The position numbers and the translations under genes were made by a program. Below the pieces are notes generated by a model that did no database searches, had not been told where the DNA came from, and saw only the letters and a program-made list of their open reading frames with translations. A DNA stretch of 64,000 nucleotides from Pseudarthrobacter sp. SSS035 (GTDB taxonomy: Bacteria; Actinomycetota; Actinomycetes; Actinomycetales; Micrococcaceae), in the NCBI RefSeq assembly GCF_023273875.1, contig NZ_CP096882.1:1798001-1862000 (forward strand). Direction: 5' to 3'. Of the stretch, positions 43,701 through 51,515 are shown piece after piece; the first letter of the stretch is position 1, and every line of letters starts with the position of its first letter.

Positions 43701-44685
43701 CGAGCCGACGGGGGTCAGCCGGACGGAGGCCTGGCTCGTGCCAGTGGAGTACTGGGACAATTCGATGCGCTCCGACGTCGTCGCCGCCGTCGGGTCGGGT
43801 CTGCCGATAGGCCAGATGATGAAGATCGACCTCGGCAGCGACGGCGGGGTGATCGACATCGCCGAGTTCCGGGCGCGGGGCGACGTGTACTCCCAGAACA
43901 CCAACCCTGTGCCCACTGTAGTCGTGACCAACGTACTCGATCCCGCCACCGACCGCCGATGGGCGGTCAACGGCCTATACCGACGGAACGCGCACCTCCT
44001 CAATGACGGCACAGAACTGACCGCGCCCGGCGATCGCTGGGACTTCGCCGATGGAGCAGAGTTCCCTATCAAGGGATGCGTCGCAGAGATCGTCGACATC
44101 CAGACCATCCGCGGAGGTTCGATCCCCATCTGCCGCCTGCGGATCGAACGGGAAGCGGCCGAATTCATCGACCTGCACTTCCAAGACCCGATCCCATCGT
44201 GGCGCAGTCCCGACATCTGGGTGGATTGGCCCGAAGACAACCCAGACCCCGACGAACCTCGCATCTACCCCGAGGGCACCCCGACCGATCAAGGCGAGAC
44301 GGTCCGGTACCCAAGCAGCGGCACCGAGCCCCACTTCCTAGTGGTCCGTCCTCACAACGCGGGCAACATCCACGCCGAGAACGTGCGCGTGAAGTGGTTC
44401 ATCTGCGACCCGCCTGGCGCTGGCGACGAGGGCCGCTGGGTCGAGCGCGACACCGTGACACTCCCACAGTTGGACGGAGACAGCTGGGAGGCGATCCCGT
44501 TCTCGTGGACCGTGACCCCCGACACCAGCTCGCATCAGTGCCTGCGGGCCGAAATCATCGACTGGCGCATCCCTAACGGGGTAGACCCCGCGACGGGTGA
44601 CACCGTCGCGCTTGCCGGTGACGACGTCAAGCTGCAGAACGGCAACGCCCAAAAAAATGTGTTCGATTTCGAGGCCGCGACATGA
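40714..44685 (+). CDS. Giant M6-type zinc metalloprotease fusion (propeller-like, Cys-rich linker, M6, CARDB-like)
   Basis: 1323 residues from ATG 40714 (GGGGTGGGA upstream; an in-frame TTG at 40681 is an alternative). Residues ~65-430 look like repeated beta-propeller blades (VVRLAGHSDAVIAGLDDGTLWRI; PRVRGAVLVVT-type strands), interrupted at ~282-335 by a Cys/Pro-rich insert (CGCAC, CECNE, CGRK). Residues ~436-530 resemble the M6 pre-catalytic region (QDYYRENSFGTLTTEFSVLGV). The zinc site is HEIGHGLGLPD (H928, E929, H932, D938), followed by CAWSKWAVGWI as in M6 peptidases. Residues ~1205-1323 resemble a CARDB/Ig-like domain (PHNAGNIHAENVRVKW). No signal peptide or membrane anchor is visible, unusual for M6 enzymes, which are normally secreted. 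Confidence 0.82.
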   Translation: MDTNEPLIADRRRPNIAGLRTVRLEPPGQSASESEPTRSSKVAAGNGRKKPPTAPPPRHRAPERIALFHDDTLLAAAFGEVVRIYSVDEFEAGDTKPTTEVVLKNPVVRLAGHSDAVIAGLDDGTLWRISPSPGARPTTDLLAEFAGTARAIFPVRGAVLVVTESASETRLIEVMRGGRLGRSAVLPFARISHLSALDDEGTLIVVDERHGAHLTRFTTSSDAPTLEVTMLDDADRVTAVTKAPGGWRIIARKGGEMQKVRFDTSSAASLDEVCARLRDALRTCGCACNTHPGGHEPNRPKPEEPCECNELGRPGPGKPDRHVGGPSDDEPCGRKHRARLAWSVATLARTGPYITAISAKGDRVAVLDADLNVLVERYVGSSAIDLGTPASDRIAVLDRRGGLLETWDLQDYVVAAGIRPAFTPKFTAPPLTTSVFYGQPTSPASPNPHLRIVVCPVIEPGQVFSDADQSKLHALMQQNAYSIAQDYYRENSFGTLTTEFSVLGVDIGGTGKPLTLPASFASYFWDDYRAGGLLAVMPAVWPAPVVFDGREQLRVRTHPSKGSSRDYNVRFAALWTRRTHSSYPVTVNLTGTETLTVAVTDGGGTTRTLILNFGVLNESLAQGDDENAFLTRIGQHLTAAIRAAEATAGSGQVIEDVVFRRVRTSSDDTEFGHLLGQWRIAGGGGSKGSIQTVPPGGTIPAGFVALGLAGTGTTSSSGTADSRARIASYLSHCLDATIRDAGEGPGLNDTQLSNEPATEEDSGARIVRAVIRLSNEYGGKLANIERVSSSGLVSTGWSTSTPQVGSETSFNGRNTVRDSEKLAHDTFTAAMNRIRSQGIWDREAIRSQFALFDGLMIAFVGSCPSIVPAADRWQCTNAVDQNRFRMFVRWHSATDQNDPDPSATPVAMPSSPVIGQRFDRFDAAMMTHEIGHGLGLPDLYYATGFRDDVQYVDAWCNMAGSNTNFNHFCAWSKWAVGWIPDSMDPNVNRVIEVQMPEPTGVSRTEAWLVPVEYWDNSMRSDVVAAVGSGLPIGQMMKIDLGSDGGVIDIAEFRARGDVYSQNTNPVPTVVVTNVLDPATDRRWAVNGLYRRNAHLLNDGTELTAPGDRWDFADGAEFPIKGCVAEIVDIQTIRGGSIPICRLRIEREAAEFIDLHFQDPIPSWRSPDIWVDWPEDNPDPDEPRIYPEGTPTDQGETVRYPSSGTEPHFLVVRPHNAGNIHAENVRVKWFICDPPGAGDEGRWVERDTVTLPQLDGDSWEAIPFSWTVTPDTSSHQCLRAEIIDWRIPNGVDPATGDTVALAGDDVKLQNGNAQKNVFDFEAAT

Positions 44686-45317
44686 CATACGACACGATCC
44701 ACTTCCCTTTCCAGGTGCACAACGACGCCAGCGTTTCGGAGACTGCGTACCTGACCCCCGAGCATCTGCCGTTCGGCACTCGCCTGGAAGTAACCCCGAG
44801 CAGTGCCGCAGTTGAGCCCGGCACCGCGGTGGTGTTCCACTGCACGCTCACCGTCGACGACCAAATCATCCGGCCGGGCTGCGACAACGACCAAGGATTT
44901 CTGCTCACCGCATGGCGCGTCGCCAACGACGCGGACGAGCGGTGGGGAAGTTGCTTCTATTGGCTCCGGCCCCGCGTTCGCACACGCCTGGACTGGTCTC
45001 GAGGTTCTTGGTACGAGGATCACTTCGTTCTGCACGGCGTGCTCTCCCTCGACACTGACACCAGCGTCCAGCTGGCGAGCCAGCTCCCGCTCTCGGTGCG
45101 CATCCGCGTCGATGTCGAGAACGACGGCGACTCCGAGGGCCAGTGGCACACCGTACCGGTGCAACCAGGCGGCGGCTTCTTCCTCGTGCTCTCCCTCGAC
45201 GCTCCGGGCGGCGCGATCGCGCGGTCGCAGGCCTGGTTCGATCGCACCGATCTTCTTGCATCTTCGAGATCCGGCGTATGGGAGTCCAAGCACGCCCTTA
45301 CCCCGGTTATCCAATGA
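44682..45317 (+). CDS. Unknown beta-rich partner protein of the M6 metalloprotease
   Basis: 211 residues; its ATG overlaps the protease stop by four bases, so it is almost certainly made with it. Alternating hydrophobic strands (HFPFQVHNDASVSETAYLTPEHLPFGTRLEV; AVVFHCTLTVDD; PLSVRIRVDVENDG; GGFFLVLSLD) suggest a beta-sandwich or Ig-like protein. Two Cys (FHCTLTVDDQIIRPGC) and one more (GSCFYW). No signal peptide. It could be an inhibitor, immunity or structural partner of the protease; sequence alone does not decide. Confidence 0.7.
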   Translation: MTYDTIHFPFQVHNDASVSETAYLTPEHLPFGTRLEVTPSSAAVEPGTAVVFHCTLTVDDQIIRPGCDNDQGFLLTAWRVANDADERWGSCFYWLRPRVRTRLDWSRGSWYEDHFVLHGVLSLDTDTSVQLASQLPLSVRIRVDVENDGDSEGQWHTVPVQPGGGFFLVLSLDAPGGAIARSQAWFDRTDLLASSRSGVWESKHALTPVIQ

Positions 45318-45973
45318 TCCGCCACTCCAGCTGCATGTCCGGTGGACGGAATATCTGGAGAGTGCGGGAGGTTCACCTCAGTCGGACGTCGACCCTTTTC
45401 TCCACGAAGACCGCCCAGCGGATTGCGGTGCGGACAGATCCCGTAAGGTGACCCGCCGCCGAAGTCCGAGCACTTCTGCAGAAAGGCGAAGGTCGGCAAA
45501 CTGCTGGTTGGTGGCGTTCAGCGCCCCTGAGGCCCCGTCTGCAAACTGATCGCAGCTGGTTGACCTGTGTGAGCTGCCGTCCAGGCCGGGAGTTGCGTCT
45601 ACCGTAGCGAAACCGGGGCAGCAAGATGCGTCAAGTAGTGTGAATTCGTCGAGCTCAGTCCGCGGGTCCTCTTCCAGAAGCAGCGTGACCTGGCCCCTAG
45701 GGCCATTAACTCGGGGCTGACAGCTCGCCCGATCCTCGCCACGATGCGGCTACTCACGGATAGGTCCACCTGCCCTTACAAGCAGTCGACCTCCCAATTC
45801 TGAGTCCCTTCACCGCCTGCCTTCTTGATACAAGCTGTCAGTTTGACGCACACCCCAACCTGACGTCAGGCATTGCCAAAGTAGTTGTCAGAATAGGATC
45901 GATTCGCCGTTTTCTAGACAGCCCTCGGAGGCAGTCATAGATTTCATCCTGACGCCCTTGGCGCAGAAGAATT
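45318..45973. other. Intergenic, no gene supported
   Basis: About 650 bases at the right side of the island. Open frames here are short and look like shadows. No transposase motif or clear inverted repeat was seen. Confidence 0.45.
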
Positions 45974-46424
45974 CTATGGCAAATCAGAGGATCGGCTGTG
46001 CAAGGTCAGCACCGTGGACCAGAACGACAAGCGCCAGCTCGACGGTCAGGCCCTGGATAGGACTTTCAGCGACACGACGTCCGGCAGGGAGATTGCCAGG
46101 CCACAGTTGCCGAGCTGATGCGGTTTACCCGGGACGGAAACGCTGTGGTGGTCCACAGCATGGACCGGCTCGATCGAAATATGGACGGCCTGCGCTCACT
46201 AGCCCAGGCTCCTACCAACAAGGGTGCGCGTGTGGCGTTCGTCAAGTACGCCTGGTCCTCACCGGCGAGGTCTCCGAAATCCGATCTCATACTCTCGGTG
46301 AACGGGCGCCTTCGCCGAATTCGAACGGGCCTTTATCAAGGAGCGGGAGCAGGATCATGGAACGGCAACGGGAGTGTATCGCCCTGGCCTGACAGCGGGA
46401 CGTCCCAGAAAGACCGGCACCCCC
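45974..46424 (+). pseudogene. Decayed serine recombinase (resolvase/invertase)
   Basis: Recognisable in three frames. ATG 45974 gives MANQRIGCAR; a shift at ~46003 gives VSTVDQNDKRQLDGQALD, so with the catalytic Ser region ARVSTVDQN. A shift at ~46110 gives AELMRFTRDGNAVVVHSMDRLDRNMDGLRSLAQ, the resolvase helix with DRL; a further shift gives GAFAEFERAFIKEREQ and GRPRKT. At least three frameshifts make it inactive. Probably a remnant of a Tn3-type element that contributed to building the island. Confidence 0.85.
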
Positions 46425-46430
46425 GGCATT

Positions 46431-46465
46431 ACTTGTAATACAAGTTTGATACTTGTAATCTAAGT
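46431..46465. promoter_or_regulatory. Tandem palindromic operators before the galactarate dehydratase gene
   Basis: ACTTGTA-A-TACAAGT (46431-46445) is a perfect 7+1+7 palindrome. ACTTGTAATCTAAGT (46451-46465) is a second, imperfect copy 20 bases on, about two helical turns. They lie 46-80 bases before the gene start. Likely binding sites of the GntR/FCD regulator encoded directly downstream at 47649. The ACTTGT half-site fits the FadR-like subfamily pattern. Confidence 0.7.
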
Positions 46466-46510
46466 AGCAGGGCAACGCAGCCCGCCCAGCCTGCTTTTTG
46501 AGGAGCAACC

Positions 46511-47638
46511 ATGAGTACCGTCGATGTCATCCGGCACGTCAAGCTTTCCACCGCGCGGCTGCCGCTGGCCGTCCCCATCAGTGACGCCAAGGTTTTCACC
46601 GGCCGCCAGAAGCCCATGACCGAAGTGGTCTTCCTGTTCGCGGAGATCACCACGGAACTGGGCTACAGCGGTATCGGCTTCAGCTACTCCAAGCGCGCCG
46701 GCGGCCCCGCCCAGTATGCCCACGCCAAGGAGGTCGCACAGGGACTTATCGGCGAGGACCCCAACGACATCGGCAAGATCTACACCAAGCTCCTCTGGGC
46801 CGGCGCCTCCGTGGGCCGCTCGGGGGTGGCCACGCAGGCCCTGGCCGCGATCGACATCGCGCTGTACGACCTCAAGGCCAAGCGCGCCGGCCTCTCCCTG
46901 GCCAAGTTCCTAGGCGCTTACCGGGACTCCGTTCAGACCTACAACACGTCCGGCGGCTTCCTCAACGCCTCCCTGGAAGAGGTCAAGGACCGCGCCACAA
47001 TCCTCCTGGAGGAAGGCATCGGCGGCATCAAGATCAAGGTGGGCCTGCCCGACAGCAAGGAAGACCTGCGCCGCGTGGCCGGAATCCGCGAACACATCGG
47101 CTGGGATGTTCCCCTAATGGTGGACGCCAACCAGCAGTGGGACCGGGCCACCGCCCTGCGCATGGGCCGCCAGCTGGAGCAGTACAACCTCATCTGGATC
47201 GAAGAGCCGCTGGATGCCTACGACTTTGAGGGCCACGCGCACCTCGCCAACGTCCTGGACACCCCCATCGCCACGGGCGAGATGCTGGCGTCCGTGGCCG
47301 AGCACAAGGGCCTCATCACCGCCAACGGCTGCGACATCATCCAGCCGGACGCACCGCGCGTCGGCGGCATCACCCAGTTCCTGCGCCTTGCCGCCCTCGC
47401 GGACGAGCGCGGCCTTGGCCTGGCGCCGCACTTCGCCATGGAGATCCACCTGCACCTCGCCGCGGCGTACCCGCGGGAACCGTGGGTGGAGCACTTCGAC
47501 TGGCTGGATCCGCTGTTCAACGAGCGCCTCGAAACCAAGAACGGCCGCATGCTGGTCCCGGACCGTCCCGGCCTGGGCGTGACCCTCAGTGACCAGGCCC
47601 GCGCCTGGACCACCGAGTCCGTGGAGTTCGGCGCGTAA
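46511..47638 (+). CDS. Enolase-superfamily sugar-acid dehydratase, probable galactarate/L-talarate dehydratase
   Basis: 375 residues. Mandelate racemase/muconate lactonising enzyme fold: N-terminal capping domain to ~130, then a barrel with the KxK motif in GIKIKVGLPDSKEDL, metal ligands DANQQWD and WIEEPLDAYD, and a catalytic His in LAPHFAMEIHLHLAAAYP. The active-site context resembles L-talarate/galactarate dehydratase, whose product is 5-keto-4-deoxyglucarate, the KdgD substrate. Other acid-sugar dehydratases are possible. It is separated from the glucarate operon only by the island, and is followed by a GntR regulator ten bases after its stop. Confidence 0.85.
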   Translation: MSTVDVIRHVKLSTARLPLAVPISDAKVFTGRQKPMTEVVFLFAEITTELGYSGIGFSYSKRAGGPAQYAHAKEVAQGLIGEDPNDIGKIYTKLLWAGASVGRSGVATQALAAIDIALYDLKAKRAGLSLAKFLGAYRDSVQTYNTSGGFLNASLEEVKDRATILLEEGIGGIKIKVGLPDSKEDLRRVAGIREHIGWDVPLMVDANQQWDRATALRMGRQLEQYNLIWIEEPLDAYDFEGHAHLANVLDTPIATGEMLASVAEHKGLITANGCDIIQPDAPRVGGITQFLRLAALADERGLGLAPHFAMEIHLHLAAAYPREPWVEHFDWLDPLFNERLETKNGRMLVPDRPGLGVTLSDQARAWTTESVEFGA

Positions 47639-47648
47639 CCTTGAAGGC

Positions 47649-48353
47649 ATGAGCCGGAACCTGACCGCGGACCTCGCCGCCGACCTTCGCACCCGCATCG
47701 TGGACGGCGTCATCCAGCCCGGCGACAAGCTTCCCAGCGAAAACACGCTGATGGGCGACTTCGGCGTCAGCCGCACAGTAGTGCGCTCGGCACTGACGCG
47801 GCTCCAGGCCGAAGGGCTGGTGGAAACCGAACGCGGGCGGGGCAGCTTCGCACTGACCCCGCCCGACGACGGCCCCCAGCCAGTCCCGGGCAGCCGCCCG
47901 GTCGCCAGCGTCGAAGACCGCCTTCACCTGCTGGAATTCCGGATGGGTGTGGAGTCCGAGGCTGCGGCCCTGGCCGCCCGCAACCACTCCGACCGCCAGC
48001 TCAGGGCCATCAATGCTGCCCTGGAACAGTTCGCTGCCAGCGCCGACCACCCCGGCCACGCCATGAAGGCCGACTTCGAGTTCCACCGGGCCATCGCGGC
48101 CGCCTCCGGCAACCCTTTCTACTCAGATTGCCTCGCCGCACTGGGCCAGACGATGATCGCGATGCCGCGCACCCGGCTGCTCACCGGCGTCGAACATTAC
48201 GCCCGGGACCACTTTGACCAGGTGGTCCACGAGCACCGCTCCATCGCCGCCGCCATCGCCGACGGTGATGAGACCGCCGCCTCGGCCGCCATGCGCAGCC
48301 ACCTCGCAAATTCCCGACGGCGGTTCAAGGCTTCGGTACGCCCACCCGCTTAG
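47649..48353 (+). CDS. GntR family regulator, FCD subfamily
   Basis: 234 residues from ATG 47649 (GAAGG upstream; the longer frame begins inside the previous gene). Winged helix LADLRTRIVDGVIQPGDKLPSENTLMGDFGVSRTVVRSALTRL (residues ~8-70). FCD domain (residues ~95-225) with DFEFHRAIAAASGNPFYSDCL and FDQVVHEHRSIAAAIADGD. Co-transcribed with the dehydratase; the palindromes at 46431-46465 are its likely operators. The ligand is probably an aldarate or product. Confidence 0.92.
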   Translation: MSRNLTADLAADLRTRIVDGVIQPGDKLPSENTLMGDFGVSRTVVRSALTRLQAEGLVETERGRGSFALTPPDDGPQPVPGSRPVASVEDRLHLLEFRMGVESEAAALAARNHSDRQLRAINAALEQFAASADHPGHAMKADFEFHRAIAAASGNPFYSDCLAALGQTMIAMPRTRLLTGVEHYARDHFDQVVHEHRSIAAAIADGDETAASAAMRSHLANSRRRFKASVRPPA

Positions 48354-48366
48354 GCACCGCCCGCAC

Positions 48367-49914
48367 TCAGCCCTCCTCGCGACCTCGGGCCAGCACCTGG
48401 CCCCTGAAGAACTCGGGCCGCAGCCGGGACATCACCAGCATGATCACCACGCCCAGCAGGATCACGCCCATGCCCAGGATGAACACCATCCCGAGCCCGC
48501 CCACCGATGATCCGGAGCCGTACTCGGGGTCCATGGAATCGACGGCGGTCTTGAAGAACATCACCAGCAGGATGACTCCGCCCAGCAGCGGCGCCAGGAA
48601 CTTGAAGAAAAAGGCGCGGCCATTGCTGAACGCCTGGGCCCGGAAGAACCAGACGCATGCCAGGGCTGTGATGCCGTAGTAGAAGCAGATCATCATGCCC
48701 AGCGCCGTGATGGTGTCCCAGAGCGCGTTTTCGGAGGTGGTCCGGGTGATGACGTAGAAGGCTGCGGCGGCGACGCCCGCGGCGATCGTGGCGTAGCTCG
48801 GGGACTTGAAGCGTGGGCTGACCTTGCCGAAGCGGCCCGGGAGTGCCTTGTAGTGACCCATCGACAGCATGGTCCGCGCCGGCGACACAAACGTGGACTG
48901 CAGCGAGGCGGCCGAACTGCTCAGGATGGCGAGGGACATCAGGATGGCGAACGGCCCCATCACCGGCCCGGAGAGGACGGCAAAGATGCTCGACTGGTTG
49001 TCCGGATTCCCGGCACCGAGGCCGGTTTCGCCCACCCCTGCAAAGGACAGGGTGGCCAGCGCGACGGTCATGTAGATCGCCACAATCACGACGACGGTGA
49101 CGGTTGCCGCCCGTCCCGGAGTCTTCTCAGGATTCCTGGTTTCCTCGTTCATGGTCAGCGTGACGTCCCAGCCCCAGTAAATGAAGATGGAGAGGGAAAC
49201 CCCGGCCGCAAAGGCTGAGAAGGATCCAACAGCGAACGGGTTAAACCAGTCAGGCGAAATGGCGGTCGCATCAAACGCGGTGCCGTTGGCCACATGGGTG
49301 AGGGCAGCAACGGCAAACCAGCCCAGCACCAGCAGCTGGAACGCCACCAGTACATACTGCACGCCCTTGGTGGCTTCCATGCCCCGGTAGGAAATCCAGC
49401 AAGCCAGGGCGATGAACACCAGGGTGGTGGCGATGTTCAGCGGCAGGTTCTTGCTCAGTTCGCCCAGTTCCGGGTTCCCGAACAGCTGGGCCAGCATGAG
49501 GTAGAAGAAGTCGACGGCGACGGCCGCCAGGTTGGACAACACAATAATGGTGGCCGCAATCAGCCCCCAGCCACCCATCCAGCCGATCCACGGACCAAAG
49601 GCGCGCGATGCCCACGTAAACGAGGTGCCGGCGTCGGGCATGGCATTGTTCAGTTCGCGGTAGCCGAACGCCACCAGGATCATGGGGATAAATCCCACCA
49701 GGAAGATCGCCGGCAGCTGGACCCCCACTTCCGAAACCGTTGGCCCCAGCGCCGCGGTCAGCGTGTACGCAGGCGCGATGCAGGAGACACCGATCACGAC
49801 GGCGCCCAGCAATCCCACCGCGCCCGCCTTCAGGCCCTTCCCGCTCAGGCCCTTTTCAGCCAGGCCATTGCCCGGGGCGCTTGGTGGCTGTGCTGTCACT
49901 TCTTTGGGACTCAT
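48367..49914 (-). CDS. APC superfamily amino acid/polyamine permease
   Basis: 515 residues, about 12 membrane spans. Typical APC features are VGLLGAVVIGVSCIAPAYTLTAALGPTV near residue 35, AGTSFTWASRAFGPWIGWMGGWGLI, and the later AASLQSTFVSPARTMLSMGHYKALP. It ends with a basic tail. It follows the amine oxidase by 49 bases on the same strand, so it probably imports the amine oxidised by that enzyme (for example putrescine). Inference from context. Confidence 0.91.
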   Translation of the reverse strand: MSPKEVTAQPPSAPGNGLAEKGLSGKGLKAGAVGLLGAVVIGVSCIAPAYTLTAALGPTVSEVGVQLPAIFLVGFIPMILVAFGYRELNNAMPDAGTSFTWASRAFGPWIGWMGGWGLIAATIIVLSNLAAVAVDFFYLMLAQLFGNPELGELSKNLPLNIATTLVFIALACWISYRGMEATKGVQYVLVAFQLLVLGWFAVAALTHVANGTAFDATAISPDWFNPFAVGSFSAFAAGVSLSIFIYWGWDVTLTMNEETRNPEKTPGRAATVTVVVIVAIYMTVALATLSFAGVGETGLGAGNPDNQSSIFAVLSGPVMGPFAILMSLAILSSSAASLQSTFVSPARTMLSMGHYKALPGRFGKVSPRFKSPSYATIAAGVAAAAFYVITRTTSENALWDTITALGMMICFYYGITALACVWFFRAQAFSNGRAFFFKFLAPLLGGVILLVMFFKTAVDSMDPEYGSGSSVGGLGMVFILGMGVILLGVVIMLVMSRLRPEFFRGQVLARGREEG

Positions 49915-49963
49915 GGCCTTGCCTCTCTTTCATTCGACGCTGAATGGGTTGGACCTGGTGCGC

Positions 49964-51373
49964 TCAGCCGACGGCGGCCACGGCCTCGTTTGCCGCACGG
50001 GAAGCGTCCGCCGCGTCCACGATGCGCGCCGCTGTACGTTGGCCCATGCGGACGGCTCCGTCAACATGCTGGTAGCCCTCGGCGGCGAGGTCCGAGGAGC
50101 ACCAGTAGATCGGGCCCACAGGAGTGTGCTGGTCCTTGCCGTAGCGGTGCAGCCCGCCCAGATCGTAGCTAGCCGCGTACGCGCCCCGGGTCCATTCCTC
50201 GGAACCCCAGTCGGATTCGTAGTAGACCTCGGGTGCCAGGGCCTTGTCCCCGAGGAACCCGGCGATCGATTCCAGGATGGCGCGGCGGCGGTCCTCGGCA
50301 CTCAGCTCGAAGACGGCGTCGGCCTTTTCATCCGAGACGAAGCCCACCAGGGTTCCACGTGAATCACCATGGTTGGTATTGTCGTAGACCTCCTGGACCA
50401 GCGAACCGGCACCGAAACCCGTGCCGGACAGTCCGTCTTCACGCCAGAACGGCGTGCTGTAGACGGCGTGGACCTTGATCACCAGGCCCAGCGACTGGTG
50501 CTGGTGCATCTGGTGCTGCCGCCGCGGAAGCGGCGGGTCAAAAGTGACACGTGAGTAAAGGTTCGGTGGCACGGCCATGATCACAAAACGCGCGTTCACG
50601 GTGGCACGCTCCGAGACAACGCTGACGCGGTGTCCGCCTTCGCCGGCATCCTCCCAGTGGATGGTGCGCACCGGGCTGTTAAGTACGACGTCGGCACCCA
50701 GTTCCGCTGCCTGCAGCAGGGACACCTGCTGCATCCCGCCGATGACCCGCTTGTCCAGGATGAAGTCCTCGTCGGTGAGGTGGCTGAAGGACCCGGCGGA
50801 GGCTGCCATGAGGACCGCCTGCAGTGCCGAAAACGCGTGCGCGGGCTTGGTGAGCATGCCGCCGGCGATGAACAGGCCAATGTTGTTGCAGGCCTCCTCG
50901 TCGTTCGAGTTCCGGCGCAGCCAGTGGTGGAAGGAGATGGTGTCCAGTTCACGGGCCTTGGGATGGGCCCACGGCTCGGTGGCCCCGATTTCCGCGGCGA
51001 GGCCGTCCAGAATGCCGATCAGCTTGTCCATTTCCGCCCCGGTGGCTGCGCTCACCGGGAAGGAATCACCGGTGTAGCGGGTTTTCTTGCCGTCGGCGCC
51101 GACGTAGACGGACTCGCCCTCCCGGTAGCGGGAGTATGTCTTCAGGCCGAGCTCGTCCAGGAGCTCCAGCAGTACGGTCTGGTCCGGGGAGACCCACTGG
51201 CCGCCGATTTCCAGCATGGCCCCGTCAATGGTGTCGGTCCAGGTCCGTCCCCCCACGCGGTCGCGTGCTTCCAGCACTGCCACGCTGAGGCCGGCCTTCC
51301 TCAGCTCGCGGGCAGCGGTGAGCCCGGAGGGTCCGGCGCCAACGATCACAACGTCACGGTCAAGATTCAGCAT
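49964..51373 (-). CDS. Flavin-containing amine oxidase, putrescine oxidase-like
   Basis: 469 residues. FAD-binding Rossmann motif DVVIVGAGPSGLTAARELRKAGLSVAVLEARDRVGGRTWT at residues 7-45; EIGGQWVSPDQTVLLELLDELGL is typical of the monoamine oxidase family. The C-terminal flavin contact is AAEGYQHVDGAVRMGQRTAARIV. Sequence style resembles the actinobacterial putrescine oxidases, which form 4-aminobutanal, NH3 and H2O2. It is first in an operon with the permease and divergent from a TetR regulator. Confidence 0.88.
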   Translation of the reverse strand: MLNLDRDVVIVGAGPSGLTAARELRKAGLSVAVLEARDRVGGRTWTDTIDGAMLEIGGQWVSPDQTVLLELLDELGLKTYSRYREGESVYVGADGKKTRYTGDSFPVSAATGAEMDKLIGILDGLAAEIGATEPWAHPKARELDTISFHHWLRRNSNDEEACNNIGLFIAGGMLTKPAHAFSALQAVLMAASAGSFSHLTDEDFILDKRVIGGMQQVSLLQAAELGADVVLNSPVRTIHWEDAGEGGHRVSVVSERATVNARFVIMAVPPNLYSRVTFDPPLPRRQHQMHQHQSLGLVIKVHAVYSTPFWREDGLSGTGFGAGSLVQEVYDNTNHGDSRGTLVGFVSDEKADAVFELSAEDRRRAILESIAGFLGDKALAPEVYYESDWGSEEWTRGAYAASYDLGGLHRYGKDQHTPVGPIYWCSSDLAAEGYQHVDGAVRMGQRTAARIVDAADASRAANEAVAAVG

Positions 51374-51411
51374 GATGTCCTCTCTATGGCCGGTCGAGTG
51401 ACACGAACCAC

Positions 51412-51432
51412 TAAATGAATGTCATTCATTTA
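51412..51432. promoter_or_regulatory. 21-bp perfect palindrome between the amine oxidase and tetR
   Basis: TAAATGAATG (51412-51421), a central T, and CATTCATTTA (51423-51432) form a perfect inverted repeat with 10-base arms, 39 bases before the amine oxidase start. Such length and symmetry are typical of TetR operators, so it is the likely binding site of the divergent regulator. Confidence 0.75.
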
Positions 51433-51515
51433 TTAGAACTATAGCTGTTTTGCGGTCCGCAAGGAAGAGCCGGGTGGAATAATGCTGGAGACATCTGCCC
51501 GCAGAAAGGCCAGCA

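Noticed and set aside
44803..45549. 248-residue frame overlapping the 211-residue partner gene
   Set aside because: Starts inside that gene in another frame; Ser/Arg-rich shadow without a start signal.
49930..49946. CATTC-N6-GAATG inverted repeat before the permease gene
   Set aside because: Half-sites are in the opposite order to the TetR palindrome at 51412 and short enough to be chance.
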